Assembly (NCBI GenBank): GCA_000733415.1
Contig: KL662191.1
Location: 1,674,617-1,738,616 of the forward strand
Length of the DNA: 64,000 bases
Direction of reading: 5' to 3'
DNA from: [Leptolyngbya] sp. JSC-1
Lineage (GTDB): Bacteria > Cyanobacteriota > Cyanobacteriia > Elainellales > Elainellaceae
Position 1 is the stretch's first letter. Each line of letters starts with the position of its first letter. The notes under the pieces were generated by a model that saw only the letters and a program-made list of their open reading frames with translations, searched no databases and was not told the DNA's origin. The position numbers were made by a program, and so were the translations under genes. Of this stretch, positions 15,641-23,284 are shown in pieces.

Positions 15641-16522
15641 ATGAGTACAGTCAAGCGAGTCGCAATTGTAGGAGGAACCCACGGAAATGAAAGGACCGGG
15701 GTGCAGTTGATCAAAAAATTTAAGTTGTGTCCCGATCATGTGCGGCGCTCTAGCTTTTCTACTCAGGTGCTTTTAGCAAATCCTCAAGCCGTTGCGGCTG
15801 GACTGCGCTACATTGATCGAGATTTGAATCGAAGCTTCGAGCGCGATCGCCTCCAAAATCAAGCCCTAGCTAACTATGAGGATCGACGAGCGAAAGAAAT
15901 AAGTCAGATGCTCGGTTCTGACAGCAGTGCTCCCGTAGATGTGATTCTAGATATGCACAGTACGACTAGCAATTCGGGTTTGACGTTGATTATCGATGAA
16001 GAAAACGCATTCACTCTACAGCTAGCCACCTACCTTCAGCAGATCCATTCATCGGTCAAAATTTACAGCACGAGTTGCTCTGGACGAAAGCAGGATGCGC
16101 TGCGATCGCTCGCTAAGTTTGGCTTTTGCCTTGAGGTAGGTCCGGTTGCCCAAAATGTTCTAAATGCAGATTTGTTTCAGAAAACTGAAACTCTAATTCA
16201 TATTATTCTGGATTATCTGGAACAGTACAACCGCAACGAAGTTACGCTTCCGGACCGTTCGCTGACGCTATACCGTTACCTAGAGGCGATCGACTATCCC
16301 AGAAATGAGCATGGAGAGATTCAGGCTATGATTCATCCGCAGCTTCAATTTAAAGATTATGAAGCGCTTCATCCAGGTGATGCAATGTTTTTAACGTTTG
16401 AAGGAGAAACCATAAACTATAGCGGCACATCAGTGGTTTATCCAGTGTTTATCAATGAGGCCGCCTACTACGAAAAAGGGATTGCTATGTGCTTGACCAA
16501 GAAAGCACAGGTCATTGTTTGA
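15641..16522 (+). CDS. Aspartoacylase-like zinc hydrolase (AspA/AstE family)
   Basis: A 293-residue zinc carboxypeptidase-like deacylase, similar to aspartoacylase, which hydrolyses N-acetylaspartate to aspartate and acetate. Zinc and catalytic motifs are visible: GGTHGNERTG near residue 11 (His and Glu ligands), the substrate-arginine region YIDRDLNRSF near 63, DMHSTTSNSG near 105 (third ligand His) and CLEVGPVAQ near 165 (catalytic Glu). The ATG at 15641 gives the family start MSTVKRVAIVGGTHG. An in-frame TTG at 15590 would add 17 residues without support. Two HIP1 octamers lie inside it. Divergent LysR regulator upstream; the true acyl substrate is not proven. Confidence 0.88.
   Translation: MSTVKRVAIVGGTHGNERTGVQLIKKFKLCPDHVRRSSFSTQVLLANPQAVAAGLRYIDRDLNRSFERDRLQNQALANYEDRRAKEISQMLGSDSSAPVDVILDMHSTTSNSGLTLIIDEENAFTLQLATYLQQIHSSVKIYSTSCSGRKQDALRSLAKFGFCLEVGPVAQNVLNADLFQKTETLIHIILDYLEQYNRNEVTLPDRSLTLYRYLEAIDYPRNEHGEIQAMIHPQLQFKDYEALHPGDAMFLTFEGETINYSGTSVVYPVFINEAAYYEKGIAMCLTKKAQVIV
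15843..15850. other. HIP1 octamer GCGATCGC
   Basis: Highly iterated palindrome typical of many cyanobacterial genomes, inside the aspartoacylase gene. Confidence 0.9.
16102..16109. other. HIP1 octamer GCGATCGC
   Basis: Second HIP1 site in the aspartoacylase gene. Only one other was noticed in the whole window (39077). Confidence 0.9.
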
Positions 16523-16573
16523 ATTAAAAAGGCTTGAGACAGCAAAGAGACACCGTAGAGTGAGAAGTAAACA

Positions 16574-17296
16574 ATGAATAAATCGCAATTTGAAGAAGTA
16601 TACCGACGGGTTCAACAATTTTCTCTTGATGACCCTAATGCTGTTCTCCCCTTTAGCCGAAAGCTAGCTAAAGAGAATGGTTGGACTGCCCAATATACTC
16701 AACGAGTGATTGATGAGTATAAAAAGTTTGTGGTGCTTGCTGTCTTAGCTAGTCATCCTGTTACACCGTCAGAGCAGGTTGATCAGGTTTGGCATTTGCA
16801 TTTAACGTATACCCATTCTTATTGGGACAAATTTTGTACTGAAACCTTGCAAAAACCACTCCATCACTATCCTAATGAATGGATAGCATATGCGCTCCGC
16901 GCAGGCTGCACCACCAAAACTCAAAACTCAAAACTCAAACATGTCCCCCCTAGCAATCCCCCTAGCCCCACTAAATTATCAGTAAACCGCTTCTCTACCG
17001 ATTGGGCAATTCTGAATCAGGCATCTGCTCAGCGAGTGTACCGTTTGTTGGCTAGCAAACTCAATCGCAGCGACCTAGACCGCGCCTGTCAACTGTTGGC
17101 TGTCTATTGGCTGGTGTACCGTGCCGATCGCCTACAGCAGCGAATTGGATTGGGCAAACCCTGTAGCCCGCCCACGCTAACTCAGCTTCAGCGGATGATT
17201 ACTCGCCTGAAGGTTCAAGGAATTCAGGTGGAGAGTCCTGAGGCTATGCAAGCAGAACTACAACAGTTAGCAGCGCTATTACGCCATGTGAGCTAA
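16574..17296 (+). CDS. WHxH-domain protein (TIGR04222-like N terminus)
   Basis: A 240-residue protein of unknown function. Residues 1-100 look like the N-terminal domain found in TIGR04222 and glycine-rich-domain proteins: VIDEYKKFVVLAVLASH, then VTPSEQVDQVWHLHLTYT, FCTETL and PLHHYP. The homologous domain normally continues into a GG..E segment, but here it stops at PLHHYP and runs into a linker partly encoded by three AAAACTC heptanucleotide repeats (KTQNSKLK). The last 100 residues are helical (VYRLLASKLNRSDL, LLAVYWLVYRADRLQ) and unrecognised. Downstream of aspartoacylase by 51 bp on the same strand, perhaps co-transcribed. Part of a domain was probably lost near 16890. Confidence 0.6.
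   Translation: MNKSQFEEVYRRVQQFSLDDPNAVLPFSRKLAKENGWTAQYTQRVIDEYKKFVVLAVLASHPVTPSEQVDQVWHLHLTYTHSYWDKFCTETLQKPLHHYPNEWIAYALRAGCTTKTQNSKLKHVPPSNPPSPTKLSVNRFSTDWAILNQASAQRVYRLLASKLNRSDLDRACQLLAVYWLVYRADRLQQRIGLGKPCSPPTLTQLQRMITRLKVQGIQVESPEAMQAELQQLAALLRHVS
16916..16940. repeat. AAAACTC heptad repeat inside a gene
   Basis: Three perfect AAAACTC units plus AAAC. Three heptads make 21 bp, so the repeat stays in frame and encodes a KTQNSKL linker. Similar heptads occur between genes elsewhere in the window. Confidence 0.9.
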
Positions 17297-17342
17297 TGTA
17301 CAAGTTTGAAAAATCTAAAATTGCCAAATGAGAACAACTGCA

Positions 17343-19496
17343 TCAGCGCCAGATCTTGATGGTGGTATCGCTGCTGCTGCTGGCAAGAGTCTGTTGGTGT
17401 CCCGCACCGTTCGGAGGACGTTTGGCAACACTAGCTAAGGCAAGCACCTGATCGCTGTGGGCCGAGATGGTCTGGGTGGGCTGGCCACCTGCGGTAGACC
17501 AAATTTTGACGGTACGGTCGAAGCCAGCGCTAGCAATCATTTGTGGATCAATAAAGGCTACTGTAACCACGCGGTCAGTATGGCCTTCAAAGGTTTGTAG
17601 CAACTGTCCAGTTGAAGTATTCCAAAGCTTGACAAATCCATCCCAACCTGCGCTCACCAGCATTTGACCATCTGGACTAAAGGTCACCGCACTAACCACA
17701 TCACGATGCCCGCCCGGTTCGCCCAAGGTGCGCAGCAGTTCGCCGGTTTTGGCATCCCATAGTCGAATTGTTTTATCGGCACTGGCGCTAGCGATCGTGC
17801 GACCATCTGGACTCAGCGCCACCGAGTAAACTGTATCAATATGTTCAGAGAGAACCCGGCTCTGATTGGTCTTCAGATTCCAGATGCGGACGGTCTTATC
17901 CTCACTGCCGCTGATGAGAGTCTGCTGGTCTGCACTGAGCGCCACCGACCAGATGGGAGCCGTATGACCCGACAAGGTTTTACTCAGATCACCTGTTGCC
18001 ATATTCCATAGATGAATTTGATTGTCACGGCTACCACTGGCAAGCAACTGCCCATTTTTGCTGAGACTAAGCGACTGAATTATGTCGGTGTGGCCATCTA
18101 AGGTCTGCGATACCCGCTGGTTGGCGATGTCCCAAACTTTAATCGGATAGCGTTGCTGTAGACTATCGCGTTCTTCTCCGGCGCTGATTAGGGTTTTGCC
18201 ATCTGGGCTGAACACGACCGATCGCACAGAGGCAGATCCCGATAATGTTTCAGTCAGGGCAAAGGGATCGGCTGAAGTAGACTCGGCGCTAGCTGGAATG
18301 GCGCTGGGCGTGATGCTTGAAAGGTTGGGATTGTTGCTGATGGAATTCTGTCCTCCTGGTCGTATCAGGGGCACAGCATAAACGCTAGCCACTAGAATTG
18401 CCGCGGCGCTACCGACGAGCCAAGGGAGTTTGCGAGAGAGCGGAGAGGGGGGAAGGGGGGGAGAGAGGGGGGGGAGGGGAGAGGGGGAATGTACACTGGT
18501 GGTTGCTGGGACAGGATTTGCTGGGACAAGATTTGCTGGAGTATCTACGCTAGTGGATGAATTTTGAGCGGCTAGTAGGGCGGCTTTTAGAGCTGTGACT
18601 GAGGCCAAGCGATCGGCGGGGGATTTTTCTAAACAGCGGCTAACTACGGCTTCCAGGGCAGGAGGGATGTGGCTACAGTGGGGCTGGGAACGGAGGGGGC
18701 GGGGTGTTTTTTCGGCATGGGCAGCCAGCCAGGCATTGTTGGTGACTCGATTGTTTTTGAAGTCCAGGCCAAAGGGATCGGTGCCGGCTAGCATTTCGTA
18801 GAGGATAATACCCAGGCTGTAAATATCGGTGCGTTCGTCTACTTCAGCATAGATATTAAATTGCTCTGGTGCAGCATAGTGGCAGGTTCCTAAAAATACG
18901 GTTGTGTGGGTGGTGTACTCGGTTTGGAGGGAATGGATCTTGGCAATACCAAAGTCAATGATTTTGGCTAGTTCGCCTAAAACGGTTGGAACCAGCAGAA
19001 TGTTGTCAGGTTTGAGGTCGCGGTGAACAACTTTAATCCGCTCGCTGGAATTGGTTTCGCGATTCCAAATTACGACCCCAGAGTGTGCCAACTCTAATCC
19101 TTCACAAGCCTGCGTGATGATATTACAGGTTTGAGCAATCGACAGTTGCGGTTGATTAGTGAGTAGTTGGCCTAATGTTTGCCCTTGTAAATACTCCATG
19201 ACATAGAACGGAAAACCTTCGGTTGTCACGCCATAGTCGCTGACTTGAACAATATGAACACTTTTAAGGGCGGCGCAGATTGCGCATTCCCGTTCAAATC
19301 GCTGCTTTAAGTCGATATCTTGATCGATAGCTAATGTATCTTTCAATAATTTCAGCGCTACCGGCTTTCCTAAGCGAGTATCAGTGGCTAGAAATACATC
19401 ACCCATACCTCCACCACCAAGCCACTGCTCCAGACGATACCGCTCCTGATCGCCAATCGAACGACCAATCCAGGAATGAGATGAATGCTGACTCAT
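17343..19496 (-). CDS. Ser/Thr protein kinase with WD40 propeller
   Basis: A 717-residue Hanks-type kinase. The glycine loop LGGGGMG is near 26-32, the ATP lysine near 49 (VALKLLK), the catalytic HRDLKPDN near 158 and DFG near 181. A Pro/Ser-rich linker encoded by G/C-run DNA (about 315-350), a membrane segment near 350-372 and seven WD40 repeats (about 410-717, for example LASGSRDNQIHLWN) follow. The kinase is cytoplasmic and the propeller, beyond one membrane segment, is predicted outside, unless the segment is not inserted. The ATG at 19496 has GGAG seven bases upstream. A 12-bp tandem repeat sits just before that in the leader. It lies 82 bp downstream of a membrane WD40 gene on the same strand, a probable operon. 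Confidence 0.92.
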   Translation of the reverse strand: MSQHSSHSWIGRSIGDQERYRLEQWLGGGGMGDVFLATDTRLGKPVALKLLKDTLAIDQDIDLKQRFERECAICAALKSVHIVQVSDYGVTTEGFPFYVMEYLQGQTLGQLLTNQPQLSIAQTCNIITQACEGLELAHSGVVIWNRETNSSERIKVVHRDLKPDNILLVPTVLGELAKIIDFGIAKIHSLQTEYTTHTTVFLGTCHYAAPEQFNIYAEVDERTDIYSLGIILYEMLAGTDPFGLDFKNNRVTNNAWLAAHAEKTPRPLRSQPHCSHIPPALEAVVSRCLEKSPADRLASVTALKAALLAAQNSSTSVDTPANLVPANPVPATTSVHSPSPLPPLSPPLPPSPLSRKLPWLVGSAAAILVASVYAVPLIRPGGQNSISNNPNLSSITPSAIPASAESTSADPFALTETLSGSASVRSVVFSPDGKTLISAGEERDSLQQRYPIKVWDIANQRVSQTLDGHTDIIQSLSLSKNGQLLASGSRDNQIHLWNMATGDLSKTLSGHTAPIWSVALSADQQTLISGSEDKTVRIWNLKTNQSRVLSEHIDTVYSVALSPDGRTIASASADKTIRLWDAKTGELLRTLGEPGGHRDVVSAVTFSPDGQMLVSAGWDGFVKLWNTSTGQLLQTFEGHTDRVVTVAFIDPQMIASAGFDRTVKIWSTAGGQPTQTISAHSDQVLALASVAKRPPNGAGHQQTLASSSSDTTIKIWR

Positions 19497-19516
19497 GGGG
19501 CTGCTCCATTGTTGCC

Positions 19517-19562
19517 GATTATGGTGTCGATTATGGTGTCGATTATGGTGTCGATTACGGTC
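19517..19562. repeat. 12-bp tandem repeat in the kinase leader
   Basis: GATTATGGTGTC occurs three times exactly (19517-19528, 19529-19540, 19541-19552) with a degenerate fourth. It is 21 bp upstream of the kinase ATG and lies between two minus-strand genes. Confidence 0.95.
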
Positions 19563-19578
19563 AAAAAGCTAAGGGCCA

Positions 19579-20868
19579 TCAATTGCGGCTATGCGTTGCC
19601 ATTGCCGTTGCCAAGTTGTTTTTAGGTGATTTTTGCCAAATGGCGACCGTACCATCGCGACTGCCGCTAACTAAGCTGTTCCCATCAGGACTAAAGGTGA
19701 CAGCCAGCACCCAGTCTAAATGCCCTGAGAGCGTGGCGGCTAGGGCTTGCTTGTCTAAATCCCAAAGCTTGACCGTATTATCGGTGCCGCCGCTGGCGAG
19801 GGTTTTGCCATCGGGACTAAAGGCAACCGAAACCACATGGTTAATATCGCCGTTAAAGGAGTTGAGTTCTTGACCGGTTTGCAAATCCCAGAGTTTAACA
19901 GCGCCATCCCAGCCCGCACTGGCAATTCGGGTGCCATCGGGACTGAAAACGAGAGTCCTGACCGTATCGGTGTGGCCGGTAAAGGTTTGCAATTCTCGGC
20001 CAGTTTGCCAATCCCATAGCTTAATGGTTTTGTCTTTACTGCCACTTGCTAAGATTTTTCCATCCGGGCTAAATTCTACCGGAAACAACCGATCGCGGTG
20101 ACCCGAAAGAGTTCGCATCAACCGACCTGTTTCTAAATCCCACAAGCGAATCGTGCTATCGCCGCCGCCGCTGGCTAGGGTTTGGCTATCGGGCGTAAAG
20201 GCAACCGACCATAATACACCCACATGTCCAACTAAGGTACGAATTAGCGTTCCTGTTTCCAGATCCCAAAGTTTGATGGTTTTATCAGCACTGCCGGTTG
20301 CTAAAGTTTGACCATCGGGACTGATGGCAATGGCATGAATTACATCTTTATGACCTTTCAGCACGTACAGGGTTTCTTTAGTCTGCGTATCTCGCACTTC
20401 GACGGTATTGCCGCTGACCGAGGCCAAGAGCGTCCCGTCAGGAGACATATCTACCCACCAAGCGGCTCCGAACCGTCCCGATAAAACCTGGACTTTGGTT
20501 TGCTGCCAGTCTGGCGCTGCACAGCCCGCGGGGGAGACCTCAGCGATTACGGCTTGTTTTGTTACGGTTTTAGTGGAGCTAGGCGTAGTGGGGAGGCTGA
20601 TACTGCAAGCTGGGGATCCGGTTGGGGCAGTTGGAGCCGCGGTCTGGGTTGGATCGGTCTGTTGGGTCTGTAGGTTGGCTGCCTCCCGCTGTAGCAAAGT
20701 GGAATACGAGGAACCAAACAGACTGCCTAAAATGAACCCACCGGTGAGTAGAGCCAGTGTTATGGCGGCATGACGGAAAAAAGCAAGCTGTCTAAAGGCA
20801 ATAATTGTTGTTTCGCTTTGGGCACGATGCTTAGAACGCGATTTGGGATCCGGGGGCTGTTGCTTCAT
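19579..20868 (-). CDS. Membrane-anchored WD40 repeat protein
   Basis: A 429-residue protein with a basic N terminus, one membrane segment near 34-54 (ITLALLTGGFILGSLFG), a Thr/Pro-rich stretch to about 120 and seven WD40 repeats to residue 415 (for example TLATGSADKTIKLWDLETG). It has no enzyme domain. The repeats closely resemble those of the kinase encoded downstream, so the two may form paired propellers or arose by domain duplication. With the basic end inside, the propeller would face the periplasm. Both genes are minus-strand and 82 bp apart. Confidence 0.88.
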   Translation of the reverse strand: MKQQPPDPKSRSKHRAQSETTIIAFRQLAFFRHAAITLALLTGGFILGSLFGSSYSTLLQREAANLQTQQTDPTQTAAPTAPTGSPACSISLPTTPSSTKTVTKQAVIAEVSPAGCAAPDWQQTKVQVLSGRFGAAWWVDMSPDGTLLASVSGNTVEVRDTQTKETLYVLKGHKDVIHAIAISPDGQTLATGSADKTIKLWDLETGTLIRTLVGHVGVLWSVAFTPDSQTLASGGGDSTIRLWDLETGRLMRTLSGHRDRLFPVEFSPDGKILASGSKDKTIKLWDWQTGRELQTFTGHTDTVRTLVFSPDGTRIASAGWDGAVKLWDLQTGQELNSFNGDINHVVSVAFSPDGKTLASGGTDNTVKLWDLDKQALAATLSGHLDWVLAVTFSPDGNSLVSGSRDGTVAIWQKSPKNNLATAMATHSRN

Positions 20869-20961
20869 CGCTAAAACCTCTCAGTAATTGGTTCTCCCCC
20901 TTACATGCAAGTTGAACATTGGATTAGGGGAATTGTCAAGCTGTGTGCGTGCGGTAGGTCA

Positions 20962-21001
20962 AAGCAGGTCTTGTCAATGAGATCATCGACAAGACCTGCT
21001 T
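20962..21001 (-). terminator. Long hairpin downstream of the RTX gene
   Basis: A 14-bp perfect stem (AAGCAGGTCTTGTC at 20962-20975, GACAAGACCTGCTT at 20988-21001) with a 12-nt loop, starting 12 bp after the RTX stop codon. Only a short T-run follows, so it may end transcription weakly or protect the 3' end. Confidence 0.6.
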
Positions 21002-21012
21002 CAGCAATCTGA

Positions 21013-22407
21013 TTAAGCCACAGCGAAGTCTGCTGACGAGAACGTATCTTGGAATTTCACACTGTTTAGGTTGGCGTAATTGGCCTGCACGCTGAATGGT
21101 CCGCCTTTACCTAAGTCGGAAGAGTATACAGCTCGGCTAATGTTGAGGGTACTGTTGTAGTAAACAAACACACCCTTACCAGCAGTGATGTTGTCATTGG
21201 CAGCAATAGCAGCAGCGGCTAATCCTGCGTTAGCGAAGGTCTCACCCGTGAGCACAATCAGGTTAGCGTCTCCTAACAGCTCGCTGGCTTTACCCTGGGT
21301 GAACTTGAGATCGCCGTAGAACTGCTTGCTGAACACAACTTGGTCTACGCCCTGTTCATAGTCCGTAATCACGTCAGGCTGGTTCAGGTTCTGGGCCGGA
21401 TTGCCATTGGCGAACGGATCGGTGAAGAACTGGAACTTATCGGCACCACCGCCGCCCGTGAGGGAATCACCCAAGGTTACAGGCTGGTTCGTATTGGGAT
21501 TGATGGTTGTAAGTGTGCCGGTACCACCCGTGAGAATATCATCTCCGTCGCCGCCAATTGCTTCGATGCGGGTGCTGCTAGCTCTAGCATCAATGCTATC
21601 GTTACCTTCACCGCCATCAAACTGGATCAACTCGACGCCTGTACCCGACAGGTCATTAATCACAAAGGTATCGTTGCCACCATCCCCACTGACATCGAAG
21701 ACCTCTGCCGTATCAACTAGTAAATTAAATTTACCAACTGGCTGATTATCTAAACCAACTCGTTCAAAGAAGGCTCGTCCGTCGGGTGCTTTGCCTAACA
21801 CAAAATTATCTCCGGCGGTTACTGCTCCATCGACTTCGATGATATCTCGGCCTTCGTTACCGCTCATAACATCGTTGCCGTCACCGTCATCCCAGTCGAG
21901 CGTATCATCACCCGCTCCACCAATCATGCGATCATCGCCTGTATTACCTGAGACAAAGTCATTGCCGGAGCCACCATCTAATGTATCATTGCCGGAGCCA
22001 CCGCTAATATTATCATCACCTGCGTCTCCAAACACCTGATCTTTACCGGAGCCGCCATCAGCCGTGTCATTGCCTTCGCCGCCGGAAATTAGATCGTTGC
22101 CAGAGTTGCCGTTGAGCGTATCATCGCCTGCGTCTCCGTAAATTTTGTCTTTACCAGCACCACCTGAGATATCGTCGTCGCCTGCGCCACCATAAAGCTG
22201 ATCGTCGCCTGCGCCGCCTTCGATCGTGTCATCGCCTTTTCCAGCATCGATGCCGTCGGCTCCTTTGCCACCATCGCAGACATCGTTTCCACCCTTACCG
22301 ATGAAAACATCGCTACCCGAAGTTCCGTCCCATTCAGTGGCGCGGTTGCTATCAATTACTTTCTCAATTTCGGGATTGTTAAACAGCGATCTGAATCTCT
22401 TAACCAT
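21013..22407 (-). CDS. RTX-type calcium-binding repeat protein
   Basis: A 464-residue protein with about 15 glycine/aspartate-rich nonapeptides (GGAGDDxLYGG style) between residues 25 and 190, the calcium-binding parallel beta-roll of hemolysin-type RTX proteins. Further repeats lie near 270-300 (GGDGDDILTGG). The C-terminal third (VITDYEQGVDQVVFS, then KGVFVYYNSTLNISRAVYS) is typical of secreted cyanobacterial RTX proteins and likely carries the type I export signal. There is no N-terminal signal peptide. It is probably extracellular, binding calcium after export, with no enzyme domain recognised. The start at 22407 has AGGAG ten bases upstream, abutting a 12-bp tandem repeat. No type I exporter lies next to it; a TolC-family gene is 36 kb away. 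Confidence 0.92.
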   Translation of the reverse strand: MVKRFRSLFNNPEIEKVIDSNRATEWDGTSGSDVFIGKGGNDVCDGGKGADGIDAGKGDDTIEGGAGDDQLYGGAGDDDISGGAGKDKIYGDAGDDTLNGNSGNDLISGGEGNDTADGGSGKDQVFGDAGDDNISGGSGNDTLDGGSGNDFVSGNTGDDRMIGGAGDDTLDWDDGDGNDVMSGNEGRDIIEVDGAVTAGDNFVLGKAPDGRAFFERVGLDNQPVGKFNLLVDTAEVFDVSGDGGNDTFVINDLSGTGVELIQFDGGEGNDSIDARASSTRIEAIGGDGDDILTGGTGTLTTINPNTNQPVTLGDSLTGGGGADKFQFFTDPFANGNPAQNLNQPDVITDYEQGVDQVVFSKQFYGDLKFTQGKASELLGDANLIVLTGETFANAGLAAAAIAANDNITAGKGVFVYYNSTLNISRAVYSSDLGKGGPFSVQANYANLNSVKFQDTFSSADFAVA

Positions 22408-22418
22408 TATGAAATCTC

Positions 22419-22478
22419 CTGTTTAGTTGACTGTTTAGTTGACTGTTTAGTTGACTGTTTAGTTGACTGTTTGGTTGA
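22419..22478. repeat. 12-bp tandem repeat in the RTX leader
   Basis: CTGTTTAGTTGA four times exactly and once as CTGTTTGGTTGA. The first unit starts 12 bp upstream of the RTX ATG (minus sense), so the array ends at the Shine-Dalgarno sequence. Copy-number change would alter leader length but not the reading frame. Confidence 0.97.
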
Positions 22479-22903
22479 GTTTGCTTGGTTTGTTGACTTT
22501 ATGTCGATTGGACTACTGCTACATCAATCAGACATAGCAATCTCTGTGTCGTTGAACGCTCCCGAACGATAGCGATGGAGTTAAGCTACAAACGCTTTGT
22601 AATTACTATCGAACCCGATCAAAACTTGCACAATTGAAACTTTCAGAGCGAACGCAGTTTATTCGTAAATTTCTGCTCAATCATCATTGGTTGAATCCAT
22701 TGACTGAATCTGGTTCCGTAGGTAAGCAATGCACCGAGTGGTTTCAGTAGGCTGGAAAATCAGAAGCAAAATCGTTTTTCTGTCCGCCACGCTTACTAGA
22801 CTACGCGGAACCAAAGCTTTTGCCAGCCTGAAAAAGTCTGAAAAAGTCAGGTGTTACGTTTTAACTGACCTGAAAATAGGGTGTGATTGCCTGAAGTCCT
22901 TGT

Positions 22904-22970
22904 GGGTGAGGGGGTGTAGGGGTGTAGGGGTGGGGAGTGTAGGGGTGGGGGGTGTAGGGGTGGGGGATAA
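22904..22970 (+). repeat. G-run repeat, possible G-quadruplex
   Basis: About ten runs of three or more G on the plus strand within 65 bp, built from GTGTAGGGGTGGGG units. Located about 315 bp upstream of the 4Fe-4S gene start. It could fold as a quadruplex in the coding-sense strand or be a simple expansion. Confidence 0.7.
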
Positions 22971-23284
22971 CTCCTCAGCGGTTTGTTGGGCTTTCACCTG
23001 ATATTGGCAAAGCAGAAAAATAGCATTCTAGGTTAATCCTGGCCACGTTCATTGTTTTATTGAGCTTGAGTTGAGCAGTCTGTCTGGCTCTTCAAAATTT
23101 TTAAAACAGAACGTCAGACCTTTTCTGATTTTTTCAGGCTGGCAACTTGAGGAATTCCCTGTACCTTACATACCAGAGCGCTTCAAACTAAACATCGCTC
23201 TACAATTATTCCTCCACTTAACTGCCCTGCAAAAGCACGCGACCACCCATCCACTCATCCACTCATTTCGGAGACTTCAGCCCC

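Larger units (their letters stand above)
22408..23284. other. Long intergenic region, RTX to Fe-S operon
   Basis: 877 bp between divergent genes without a supported gene. It holds five 12-bp tandem repeats next to the RTX start (22419-22478), a CCTGAAAAAGTCTGAAAAAGTCAG stretch near 22830-22852 (split here in two parts, CCTGAAAAAGTC and TGAAAAAGTCAG) and a G-rich repeat at 22904-22970. Confidence 0.5.

Noticed and set aside
22089..22355. Minus-strand frame in the RTX gene
   Set aside because: Shadow of the glycine/aspartate repeats in another frame.
22904..22970. Possible CRISPR or telomere-like repeat
   Set aside because: Irregular G-run units without spacers; a simple sequence expansion.
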